A stretch of DNA of 64,000 nt from Adineta ricciae (lineage: Eukaryota; Rotifera; Eurotatoria; Adinetida; Adinetidae), in contig CAJNOJ010000247.1 in assembly GCA_905250025.1 (NCBI GenBank), positions 1 through 64,000 of the forward strand, read 5' to 3'. The notes under the pieces are model-generated. The model did not search any database and had not been told where the DNA came from. It saw nothing but the letters and a program-made list of their open reading frames with translations. The translations under genes and the position numbers were made by a program. Positions 1 to 10,399 of this stretch are shown here, in pieces (position 1 is the first letter of the stretch; the number at the start of each line of letters is the position of its first letter).

Positions 1-1
1 T

Positions 2-265
2 CCGATGACAATCACGATCGAAGGCAGTAACAATGATCAATCGGAATTACCCCTTGGAAAAAGTTGGACTCTAATCTATAGTGGCTCTTCAGGTCTCACT
101 GAAAGTCTAAACAGGTCATCCCATGGCACAACACAAACTGTAGCAACGAACGTAGCGTCATTCAGAAGCTATCGTCTTATTGTTACATCAACCAGAGGAA
201 AACATAATTCTGCTTCATACTCAGAATTTGTGATGATGGGACAATATTTAAATAACACCAACTGA
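2..265 (+). CDS. C-terminal end of a galactose-binding-like (discoidin-type) protein, partial
   Basis: The frame is open from the window edge and ends with TGA at 263-265, so this is the last ~87 residues of a gene that begins upstream. The pattern TITIEGSN at the start, SYRLIVTSTRG in the middle and SASYSEFVMMGQY near the end resembles the last strands of a galactose-binding-like beta-sandwich (F5/8 type C or related). Those domains bind carbohydrates or cell surfaces. The ATG at 5 is unlikely to be the real start because the domain is already in progress there. The first domains of the protein and its location are not visible. The family assignment rests on pattern memory only. Confidence 0.5.
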   Translation, partial: PMTITIEGSNNDQSELPLGKSWTLIYSGSSGLTESLNRSSHGTTQTVATNVASFRSYRLIVTSTRGKHNSASYSEFVMMGQYLNNTN

Positions 266-1893
266 ATACGATGCTGAACAGATGGTTATGTTATCGTATT
301 TCTTGCTTTACCATTTTCTTATTCTGTATGTTTGATCGTCTCGTTTTACTTTTTATCAGTATGTTACCGTTCACTCGCCGTTCTGCTTTATCCTTTGATG
401 TCTCAAAACGCAACAATTCAAGAGCAGACATTGTGGAAAGTTCATTGAAAAACAGTGAAAATGTTTTATGAATAAATAACTTAATGTATTGATTTGTATT
501 TGTGTCATGATTGCCAAATAGAAAATATCATTGTTGTCTAGGAAAGAAACATTTCAAGAATGAATTTATCGGAAAAAGCTTCGTGTTACATATGAATGAT
601 ATGAGATTTTGTTGACGAAGAGTATTTGGACAATTTATGTAACGAAGCCAGTTGGATTTGTTGGGGTCAATTGCATCGACATAATATTTTATTTGACCTG
701 TCTGATCGGGTATCTACATTACGAATAATATAGGGTGATGTAGTAGATAGTCTTAATTCTTACTTGCCAAGAATAAATGCTCGTCTTTTGAAGAGGATTC
801 GCTCCATATCTATGACCATCGTAGTCGTAGGGACCAAAAAAAAACTGGACCGTGTGTCCCCTTAACGGTGTGAGACATACTTTCAGTTTCTTTGGTTGAT
901 CTTCACAATTTGAAACACTGTGCACGTTCAAGTATCGACAAGAACCATAATAAAATTCGCCGACATCTTATTCACCACATTCGAGTCATTTATTGCTCTT
1001 ATCGTTTAGCTTCTATGGCCTTGAGTTTACACAGAGAATATGAAACCATATATTGAATCAACCAGGCTCTTTTTTCTTTTCATTCCTATCTTTTAATTTC
1101 TGACATTATTTGCTGATAGCGTACGCTGTCTGTGGTATAGCATATAGGAAACGTATATTTTACGACCCACTTGTAAGTTGTCTTGCTAACGACTCTATTT
1201 TGTAATGTTTTTTTTTTTGGTAACAAAGCTTTTATTCGTGTAACAATACTGCATAGACAAGAGAATCAACGGTTAGTTGTTACACGAAAGCTGGACACGA
1301 GAAAACGAAAGAAGAAAGGACCCATGACGTATGCCTTTTGTTCTAGTAAAAGAAACGTGAGAAAATAAGCATGGAGAAAAAGAGGTTTCTGTATGATAGT
1401 GGTGTGCGTCTGTGATGTGTCATAAAAGAGAAAAGAAGTTGAAGGAAAGGAAAGATAATTGAAACGGTAGCAGTTTAATCGCTAAATAGATTGAATTGTT
1501 TTCGTATTGTATATAAGAACGAGTGAAAGATTTGGTAGTGGTGAAAGAGTCAGCAAACACGTTGATTCGATTCGATAACATTTTTTTTTTGTAATGTGAC
1601 GCACAATCAATCAATATTCCCATATCAAATAGGCATTCTCTATATTCTGCATCGAATATTCACATCGGTATTCTCTTGCGTCCTGTTTCTTTATTTGTTA
1701 AATAGTTGCCCATGAAAAGTATCGCGAAACGAAAGGAAGCCAATAGAGCAGCATGCAAGATATTCTGATTACTTAGTGAATGAATACTAAAGTCATCAAG
1801 ATCACACAATTTTGTGTGAATTATATGCTCTTTTTACTTGTGTTATTATACTGCTAGATTCGTATTTCAGTCAAATCCTCGATATTTGATCGA
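266..1893. other. Intergenic, no gene supported
   Basis: AT-rich spacer. Only short open frames of under 70 codons occur, with no recognisable domain or splice-consistent extension. Poly-T runs lie near 1207-1218 and 1580-1589. The last ~150 bases hold the likely promoter of the lectin/STRA6-like gene, but I cannot place a convincing TATA box. Confidence 0.5.
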
Positions 1894-4800
1894 ATGACTA
1901 GCACGTATTTCTCTATTGTTCTTCTCATCATATATTTTGTTGTCAACGAACATGAAGGTGTACCAATCATTGATCAGACCAATCGATCTCTTCTTGATTC
2001 ATTCTCACAAACAAACAAACTTCCATCATTCATCAATCGAACCCAACAAATCGGTAAGTTCAATCGTTCGAACAAGTGGTATTTTCGATAGATGAGTAAC
2101 TGAACGATGTGTAGTCGATCAACTTCGATGTTCAAAAGGATGGAAACAGTTCGGTGGTTCGTGTTATTATCCTTCACTCATGATCTCAACAGTTGACAAA
2201 GCCAATGAAACATGTCAGCGTCTTCAAGTCAATAACACACACTTGATGCGTATCAAACATGTTCCTGAATTGTCGTATGCTGCTCATTTGTACGCCACTA
2301 ATACACTGATCGAGTTGCTGGTCGAAGTTGATCCAGAATTGCTAAAAAGTATGAAGCGACTGTCACTATGGAATGTTGTCGAATTTTAACTGAATTGTCA
2401 GGTAAAGCGCTTGGGGATAGAATGTTGACCAATGAGCACAGAGATTGGCGAATGATGAAAGATCAATTCTATCGAGCACTAGTGAACAGTAAACATCACG
2501 ACAAGTCTTTCAATCTGAGAAATACAATTATTACTAATGCGAGCAGAGAAAAGAATGATATGTTCGAACGACTGGACCAAATTCATGATCTCTGTTATCA
2601 GTTTGCATGGAATGTATTGAGCAATGACTCACATTTGTTCGTCTTTTCCACCTATATATTATCAAACAAGACAATTTGTTCACTGAGTGACGTCGATCTG
2701 AATTCAACATATACATACGCTTGTCAATATGGTTCGTATTCTTCTTTTGCTCTGAAACGGAATAGCAAAGAATTACTTTTAAAATTTAGTGTTGGACTTT
2801 TGTTTCGAAAATGTCATGTGCGGAAATCATGGTAAATGTAATAATACTATTCAAGGTTTCATATGTTCATGTTCGTTTTGGTTCGGTGGTGTTTTCTGTG
2901 AAAAGCGTAAGATGAGTTGACAGGTTTTTATGTGATAGAAACTGATTATTTCATTGATTTGAAAGTAGCATGGGAGACAATACAAATGAGCATTGCTGCA
3001 GTTCTGATAGTCACTCTTACATTAATCCTTTTTACTTCTAAAGTTGTTCACGGTATGAAATCTATGATGAAACGTATCGCAAAGTGAGTTTTGGTCGCTC
3101 TGTTTTCATAACAATGTTTTTATAATTTGTGTAGATGCTGTAAATCACAAAGAGCTGATGTCAATAGACCGAATGACAATAAAAACAGAACGAAAAAGTA
3201 AGATTTGAATCAGGACGAATTAATTTTCGAGAAGTTGGTTCTTGTAGAGCAAAACTAAGACGACAACGTTCAATCGGAGTTTTTTTTCTGTTTCTTATCT
3301 TTTTCTGTCTGCTTATTATCATTCCAACTATTTTTCAATTACAAGCGTTCTCATTTGATGATATCGATCCAATGAAGCCTGATTTGTTGTTTGATAAAGT
3401 TTTATCAATATTCAAAACCTGCGAACGCAAAACTTTGCTACCAATGATCGATCGTATTTTCTTGGCAATTTCAGTCTTTCTCACTATCACCTTCTTCGTT
3501 CTACAACCGAAGCCAGCCGAAAACAGCTCCCCATCTAATAGCTTCAAATTGAAGGAGATTCAACCGACGAGAAATAATGTTGAAATGGTCGCACTTTGCT
3601 CTTCACTACCTGCAGCAGCGGCTGATAACTCCGAACAACAACTTCTACTATCGGATCAATCACGTAATGACACCACTCGCTCAACTAATCGAAACGACCC
3701 TTTTTCGGGTACAACAACTCCGCTTCAACTGAAACTACCCTCATCTGGTGCATAAATACATATTTGTAACAAACTAATTCATTGAAATTTTCCAGGACTT
3801 CCATCACTTTGCTATCCAATTGATATCAAAAATCGATATCAAACGGCTGCTATTTTTGGCATCCTTACATTCGAGATATTACTATTCTTCGATGAAGTTT
3901 TACTCGCGATCAGCGGCACATCGAATGATGGGGTAATGATTATATTTCTCAAACGGATATTTCTTGCCATTCTCATCGGGTTTGGGCTCGTCATCTTTTC
4001 CATCTAACTCATGTTTTCTTTCGAACTTTAGATTAAGATACTATCCACTACTGCTTGCACTACGTCTCCAACAAACCGTCGCTCAATTAATGGCTTTTAT
4101 CTATGTGATTGGCATCATAGCACATACAATCTATCGCGAAAGCTTTTGTCTTGACTTTTTACCACATTCTGCGGATACTTCAACGCAAGAGGAAGTTCAG
4201 CTTCGTCTTGTAAGACATTGCTCGTTATTGAAACAGAATGAACATGTTTGCTTTGTTTTAGCAAATCGGTACTTGGTTTATTGTTTACGGATTAATTGCT
4301 CATTTGCCACATTTTATGTTACTTTCATATATTGCTGCCGAATTTGGGATGCGTTTCGTGTTTACTTGTCGTAGTATATATCCAAAAGATTACGGTGAGT
4401 ATATAAGTTCTTGATGGTAAAAACACTGGAAATTCGCTTTCTTTGATAGAGAAAAAGGTTTATTCAAAGCCCATACAAGTATCCAACGACACACAACATG
4501 ATGATGGATCGTTTTTCGATAAAATTTACAAATGGAATGATGATTTCTCGTTTACATCAATGTTTATTTCAACATATACAGTGAATTTTATCATTTTATA
4601 TCATTTATCGTGCACATTTACTTTTCTCTATACGACACGATTGATGAGTCCGACCTTGTTCATAATCAATACGCTTGAACAATTATTCAGTATCGGTTAG
4701 TGCTGATATACATACGTTTAACCAAAAATTATGTTCATTTTTACCCCTAGAAATCAACGACAAGTTCTTTCATGAGGAAATCATCTTTAGTGTTTTTATA

Positions 4801-6389
4801 ACTGCAGCGACCTACATTGGTCAACTGATTCTGGGTATGAAAAGTTTTCGGGAACATATTTTAGCATTTTACAAAGAAAAAGAGGAAATTGTAAACAAAA
4901 TAGAAGAGAATGTAAAAGAGAACGAAACGATTTCGCGAGCAACTCAATATCCCGGTTATCTTATTCGATATACAGTTGGAGGTTTTGTCATTACTTTTCA
5001 TCTGATGATATTCGTTGCTGTCTTACCCCGTTTGTTTTGGTTTCATTCGTCTTCATTCAAATGGGTATTACAATTGATTTTACCTATATTGATTCTATAT
5101 GCACTGCAAAAGCTAATGGCAAAATCCAGTACACGATTGATTGACGCTGCTCAAGATAAGAGAAGCGATTACAAAAAGCTTTTCGTCAATATTCTACAAT
5201 ATTTTGTTTTAGTTGCTAGTAAGACACGCTCATGTGAAATAAATGTCTGAGATGGGCCAGTGTTTTCATTTAGATTGCTTTATTGGTATCATGTCTTCAG
5301 TTATTCGTGTGATCATGGGATCAGTAGCCAACATCATATTCATAAATCGTGTCGATTTATGCCTTTTTCGGGATCCGTTGGAGAGAATGGGTATTTCTTG
5401 TATTGAAGGGTTGATGCTTAATACAGAATTTTGGTAAATTTAGATCGTGCGTACGTGGCATACTTGCACTTTGTGCATGTAGAATATCATACAAAATATA
5501 AACATTCGCGTAAGTTGATTTTGATGGATCAATGTGATTGTGTCCCATTTTTCGTTCGTTATAGACAAAGATGATAAACTGAAAATTTTTTGTATATGTT
5601 TATTTAGATATACAAGAGATTGAGGACGAAGAACAAGTTGAGTCCACTAATGAAGAGGAACTAGTCAACGAGCAGTCTTCAGAACCCTCTGAATCAGAGC
5701 CAGACCAAACTGAGCAACCATCTAACGAAGAACCTGCACCACATGTACAGGAAGCATCCGACGTGTCCAATCCATTACCTGACGATATTAATCCTTCCAT
5801 TTTGCCGATCGTCCCCGAGAGGTCTGCATTGAGTGCAAGTAGTAGCAGCCGTGACGTCAATGAAAGACAACTGCTTCTCCTTCAACGTTGGAATGAAATT
5901 AAGAACGAACGCGTGGAAGAGAATCGAACTTTAGTTACGGAGGAGAAGCAACTCAGTAGAATTCAATGTAAACGAGTTTCAATACGTGGAGATGGTAACT
6001 GCTTTTTTCGTGCAATTTCTGCTCAATTGAATATCCGTCATAATCATTCGAATATTCGCTCCGAAGCGGTGAATTATCTCCGCAGCAGGAGAGACTACTT
6101 CGCAAGTTTTATTGTCGGAATTATCCGTCCGACGGTAGACGCTTATATTAAAGAAATGGCACACAATGGAGTTTATGCTGATCATCCGATAATCTTTGCT
6201 ACAGCTACTGTCTTGGGTCAGAATATAGTTATTCATGAAATAGGCAAACGACCTCTGCTGATTCCCGGTTCGGATAACATCAACAATCAACTACATGTTT
6301 GGTATAATGGTATCCATTACGATAGTATCGTCACTTCTGATGGTCGTCATGTACCAAATATTTCTCGAGAAAACCTTTTAACCTCATGA
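1894..6389 (+). CDS. C-type lectin/EGF/STRA6-like receptor/OTU protease fusion, 15 exons (copy 1)
   Basis: The ATG at 1894 opens a signal peptide (STYFSIVLLIIYFVV). Phase-consistent GT-AG introns give exons 1894-2053, 2115-2348, 2402-2731, 2790-2906, 2939-3083, 3135-3197, 3248-3708, 3796-3979, 4032-4209, 4262-4394, 4450-4695, 4751-5218, 5274-5390, 5444-5509 and 5608-6389. Domains in order are: a C-type lectin-like start (CSKGWKQFGGSCYY); an EGF motif (CGNHGKC, then CSCSFWFGGVFC); a first membrane helix; several more membrane helices with STRA6-like signatures (LRYYPLLLALR, YPGYLIRYTVGGFVI, RAYVAYLHFVHVEYH); an acidic linker; and an OTU cysteine protease domain (GDGNCFFRAIS, then WYNGIHYDS). 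STRA6 proteins move retinol across membranes, and OTU domains cleave ubiquitin. The joint role is unknown. The 32-bp intron at 2907-2938 is unusually short, but without it the frame stops. The lectin and OTU calls are firm; the STRA6 call is moderate. Confidence 0.68.
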
Positions 6390-7453
6390 TGATCAGGATT
6401 CGTTCCTGAGAATGTATTTACTTGGAAAATAAATAGTGATAGTCATGTGTGCTTCTTTCGATTCGAATCATTTAAACAATCTCAAAGGGCTTCAGCTTAC
6501 GGAAGAGTACTTGTTCTTTACTCATAGCTTCGGTTAGGTAACATTTGATCATAGGAAAATATAAAGAAAAGAAATTAATTATACACAACTTCTTCATATT
6601 GTGTAGAGAAACTGAGTGAAAATATCCATGTTCATCAGCTTTCAACTGAATTTGTCCTACTTGAGTCCAATGATTGGTTTGTAATATGCTTGTTTAAGTG
6701 AAAAATATTACACAGATGTATATAAAATGGGAGAAGTTTGATCAATATGACACAAATAATATTAACGCTATTTTAAAAGCTATTCGTCTTCTTCGTACAC
6801 TTCGTTCATTAATCACTATTCAGACCAATCCACATGGTACTCGCTGACTTTATGTGCATTGATTCATCAACATACACAATTGCTTTTGGCCTAGACTTCT
6901 TCTTTCATCCGAATAGTTCACGAGAACTTCTTATCAAACGAAAAGTCGAAATGAGAAATATCGTATCCATGTCTAAGGATGGTGGAGTTCACACTTTCCA
7001 TAGCTATTTATTTCCATTTACTTATTCTATGTGGACATCTTCTAACATTGCCCTTCACATGTCGCCTCGTTGATGACACACCCAATAATAAAGAATACAA
7101 TTTTATGTTCGCAGTTAAAAGAATTCCAATTTCTTTAATGAATCCTCGCACATGCTGTCGAACATATCAGAGAAGTACAGATGCGTCTGGATGACGATAA
7201 AGAACTAAAAGCATTCGTTCAATTGTTGTTCCCAAGCGCGTTCTCGCTCGTTTTGACTTCTCAATTGAAGATATGTTTACTCATTCTTGATAAATCCTTT
7301 TTAATGATAAATCGTAATGATCCATGCAAAAAAATATGTGAATAAAAACTTGATCTAACCAAATGGTCTCTTATCTTGAATATATTTATAACCTTGAAGC
7401 AATATGCCTTTCTTTACATCAGTCGTTCTTCTAAATTTCAATCAAAATAGTAC
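6390..7453. other. Spacer with a conserved short open frame
   Basis: Between the OTU stop and the beta-helix gene. An open frame at 6834-7073 (79 codons, ATG start) is preserved with a few substitutions in the second copy at 15105-15344. I recognise no domain, and the sequence around it is just as conserved, so conservation does not prove coding. A polyadenylation-type AATAAA lies just after the OTU stop (6428-6433), and ATAAAA-type signals occur near 7340. Confidence 0.35.
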
Positions 7454-9571
7454 ATGATGATGATCTTCTTCGTACTCATCATTAGTAACTTGCTCTACAC
7501 AATACATAGTATTCCTCCATCATTACCCTCTCAATTATATGTTGTTCCATTTCGAATATTTTCCGAGGGAAATGCAGATGGCTCCGTCGATCGTCCTTAC
7601 ACATCAATCCAACAAGCACTTGATCACATCGATACGGACAGAAAACAACGAATAATAATTAATCTATATCCAACTTATCACTTCGTTAATACAATTACAT
7701 TCACTGAACAACACAGTCGCATACGATTAACAACAATGAATAATGAAATCGCGTCTTTCTATGAAAAAATAGCCATCAACGATTCTGAATACTCTCGATT
7801 ACCACACGCAAGTATCAGTGGTGGAATACCAATAACTGGGTGGACAACAACAGGTGGAAATATTTACACAGCTACTGTACCACAACCGATCTTTGTCAAC
7901 CAACTATTTGCGAATAATCAACGTGTTAGTCGTACACGTCTTCCACTGAACCAATCTTATTATTTTCAATATGCTGCGCCGTTACAAGATCCCAATCAAG
8001 CTCGATACGGTTTTCAGTATGATCGAGGTCAGTTTGAAAATTGGCCGTTGGATGATGCCATGGTTGTTGTCTATCATAGTTGGACAACATCACATCATTA
8101 TATTGATCGAATAGATACAACAAACAGAACGATATTTTTTACCAATCCATCGAATTCACCGATTGGAACATATGTTATTCAAGGACAACGGCGATTCCAT
8201 GTCGAAAATCTTTGCATTTGGGTACCAAATTCATTTTGCTTTGTGAATGCAACCAGAACGATTTATCTGATGACCGATGGGTCATATGATCCAACAAAAG
8301 TACAAATCATCACACCCGTCGAAGAATTCGTGGTTATCATTGCCGGTACAGATGTGACCAATCCCGTCTCAGATATTATTATTGATAATGTTGTAATCGA
8401 ACATAATGCATGGAATATTGCTCGAACCGAACAAGCGGATTATCAAGCAGCTTCATTTCTAACATCCGCTGCACTTTACATAGCAAATGCGACGTCAATT
8501 GTGATTTCCGATGTTCAGATTCGTCACACGGGCACCTACGGCGTTTGGATAAAAGAAGGAACGACGAACATTAATCTGATGAACTCTTTGATATCCGATA
8601 CAGGTGCCGGCGGAGTTCGTGTTGGTCAAATGACAGCGCCGGTGACAACACCAACGAGTTCGATACAGATTCTATCGAATGAAATTAGTTATGGTGGAAA
8701 TGTTTTCCCAAGTGGCGTTGGACTTCTGATTCATCGCGCCACGGATGTCGTTGCTGTCGACAACAGTATTCACCATCAACGATATACTGGTGTTTCCGTG
8801 GGATGGGAATGGGGTTACAATCCATCGTATACGAGCAATATTCTAATTCATAGTAATTATATTTATAATACAGGAGAACATATCCTTTGCGATCAAGGTG
8901 GAATTTACACACTTGGAATTCAACCAGGAACAGTGATATCGAACAATGTGATTAAAAATGTGTTTAGTTATGCTGCATACATGTGGGGGATTTATTTAGA
9001 TGAAGGCTCGTCAGAAATTGTCGTTGCAAACAATGTCGTGTATAATATTGGATGGGCGGGTTTGTTTCAACATTATGGTGCTAATAATACAATTATCAAT
9101 AATGTTTTTGCACGCACATCATTGATTACTCCGCCACAACCCGATGATCCAATTCCGGATGGTGATCTTCGTATCATGTTAACTGAAAATCATTTATCGT
9201 GGAGATTCATAAATAACATTGTCTACGATACATACCAAGGAACTAATCATTCGATTTTTAAATCGGATTCTCCAAACGTATCGGTAATTTTCGACAGCAA
9301 TATTTATTATAATCCATTTCAAACGAAATTATTATTTGGAATTCAACAAACATCCTTTGAGGAATGGCAAAAAACTGGACAAGACAGTAACAGTACGATT
9401 ACAGATCCGTTATTTGTTGGTGATGTCAATCAATGCGACTTTTTTACTGTTCAATCAAATAGCCCAGCAGCGAAACTTGGATTTAAAAATATAACTAAGC
9501 TCCCGAAATGGAGTCCAGGATGTGGAATCGATAATTCCAACGAAAGCAGTAATCAATTTTACCATTGGTGA
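7454..9571 (+). CDS. Secreted right-handed parallel beta-helix protein, probable carbohydrate-active enzyme (copy 1)
   Basis: An intronless 705-codon frame. It starts with a signal peptide (MMMIFFVLIISNLLYTIHS), so the product is probably secreted or lysosomal. Residues ~35-60 (FSEGNADGSVDRPYTSIQQA) are the usual entry of parallel beta-helix hydrolases. ISGGIPITGW at about 115-125 and the following VNQLFANNQRVSRTRLP block resemble GH141/GH120-like enzymes. From about residue 280 to 600 there are repeated short strands with N and G turns (IIIDNVVIEHN, SNILIHSNYIYNTG, VVANNVVYNIG), the pectate-lyase-like coil. Several N-glycosylation sites are present. The substrate cannot be told from sequence alone; plant or fungal wall polysaccharide is plausible. 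Lack of introns and the fold family suggest horizontal origin. It lies about 1.1 kb downstream of the lectin/OTU gene in the same orientation. Confidence 0.7.
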   Translation: MMMIFFVLIISNLLYTIHSIPPSLPSQLYVVPFRIFSEGNADGSVDRPYTSIQQALDHIDTDRKQRIIINLYPTYHFVNTITFTEQHSRIRLTTMNNEIASFYEKIAINDSEYSRLPHASISGGIPITGWTTTGGNIYTATVPQPIFVNQLFANNQRVSRTRLPLNQSYYFQYAAPLQDPNQARYGFQYDRGQFENWPLDDAMVVVYHSWTTSHHYIDRIDTTNRTIFFTNPSNSPIGTYVIQGQRRFHVENLCIWVPNSFCFVNATRTIYLMTDGSYDPTKVQIITPVEEFVVIIAGTDVTNPVSDIIIDNVVIEHNAWNIARTEQADYQAASFLTSAALYIANATSIVISDVQIRHTGTYGVWIKEGTTNINLMNSLISDTGAGGVRVGQMTAPVTTPTSSIQILSNEISYGGNVFPSGVGLLIHRATDVVAVDNSIHHQRYTGVSVGWEWGYNPSYTSNILIHSNYIYNTGEHILCDQGGIYTLGIQPGTVISNNVIKNVFSYAAYMWGIYLDEGSSEIVVANNVVYNIGWAGLFQHYGANNTIINNVFARTSLITPPQPDDPIPDGDLRIMLTENHLSWRFINNIVYDTYQGTNHSIFKSDSPNVSVIFDSNIYYNPFQTKLLFGIQQTSFEEWQKTGQDSNSTITDPLFVGDVNQCDFFTVQSNSPAAKLGFKNITKLPKWSPGCGIDNSNESSNQFYHW

Positions 9572-10398
9572 AAAAAGAAACTATTCTCGTCGTAGTTGTA
9601 GTTTCGTCCGTTGCTTATATTTTTAGAATATCAATAAAACTTAGTTTCAGAAAAATGTGGTATTCTTATTTAGCTATTTTACCGGATCAGAATGTTATAC
9701 TGTATTTAAATCATGTCTCAGCCTATAACTGTCATGAGGATCAGCGGATTAAATTGCTTGATATCACTTTATTAGCTTCAGTTCCTTTTGTATATGTGGC
9801 AGCCGGTTATAGGGAACGCAGTTGAGATTGAAATCTAAATAAATATTAAAATAATATCTAAATCGATGTTTTTTTTATTTCAAGAGAAAAATTAGAATCT
9901 ATAAATATGTACGAAGATATTTTGAAACTTGGAAAGATCAAATGAGTCATGGAAGAATATTTTCTTTTCTTTAGATAAAAATATGCTGAGTTTATTTTTA
10001 TGATAGTGAGAACATGTCGGACGTCGAAATGGTAAAGAGAGAGAATACAGAATTTCGTTTTTAAATCACAATACATTTTTTCGAGCAGCGGGACGTGCAG
10101 GACATTAAAGTTTTAGAAAAAAATATTTTTCTTGAATTCTTTAGATTTTTTTCATAGCGGAGTATACAGGATATTGGAATTCCTAATAAAAGAAAAGGTT
10201 TCCTCCAGTCAATTCTATTTTCTCTTATTTTTTTACTCTTTTCTTTCACACTCCAATCTAAACTAAGATTTTCATGTCAATTGTGCTCATATGTACTAAC
10301 TAGATATAAAACAACCAACAACAGTTGCAATTATGACCGGAAGAGCACTTGATGAAGATACATATCAACTTGTGTTTTCATACAATGATGATTTTTCT
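9572..10398. other. AT-rich 3' flank and contig end
   Basis: Downstream of the beta-helix stop, with an AATAAA at 9839-9844. No supportable gene. The last 211 bases (10188-10398) read the same as 18801-19011, which begins the third contig. Confidence 0.6.
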
Positions 10399-10399
10399 N
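10399..10399. other. Contig join (single N)
   Basis: Left of the N is non-coding DNA that continues at 19012. Right of it the sequence starts abruptly in exon 2 of the lectin gene, matching 2123 onward. Confidence 0.85.

Noticed and set aside
271-471. 66-codon frame after the galactose-binding-like gene
   Set aside because: No domain, no second copy; probably 3' UTR.
9565-9825. 86-codon frame overlapping the beta-helix stop
   Set aside because: Starts at TTG, and the second copy differs by many amino-acid changes; it looks like 3' UTR.
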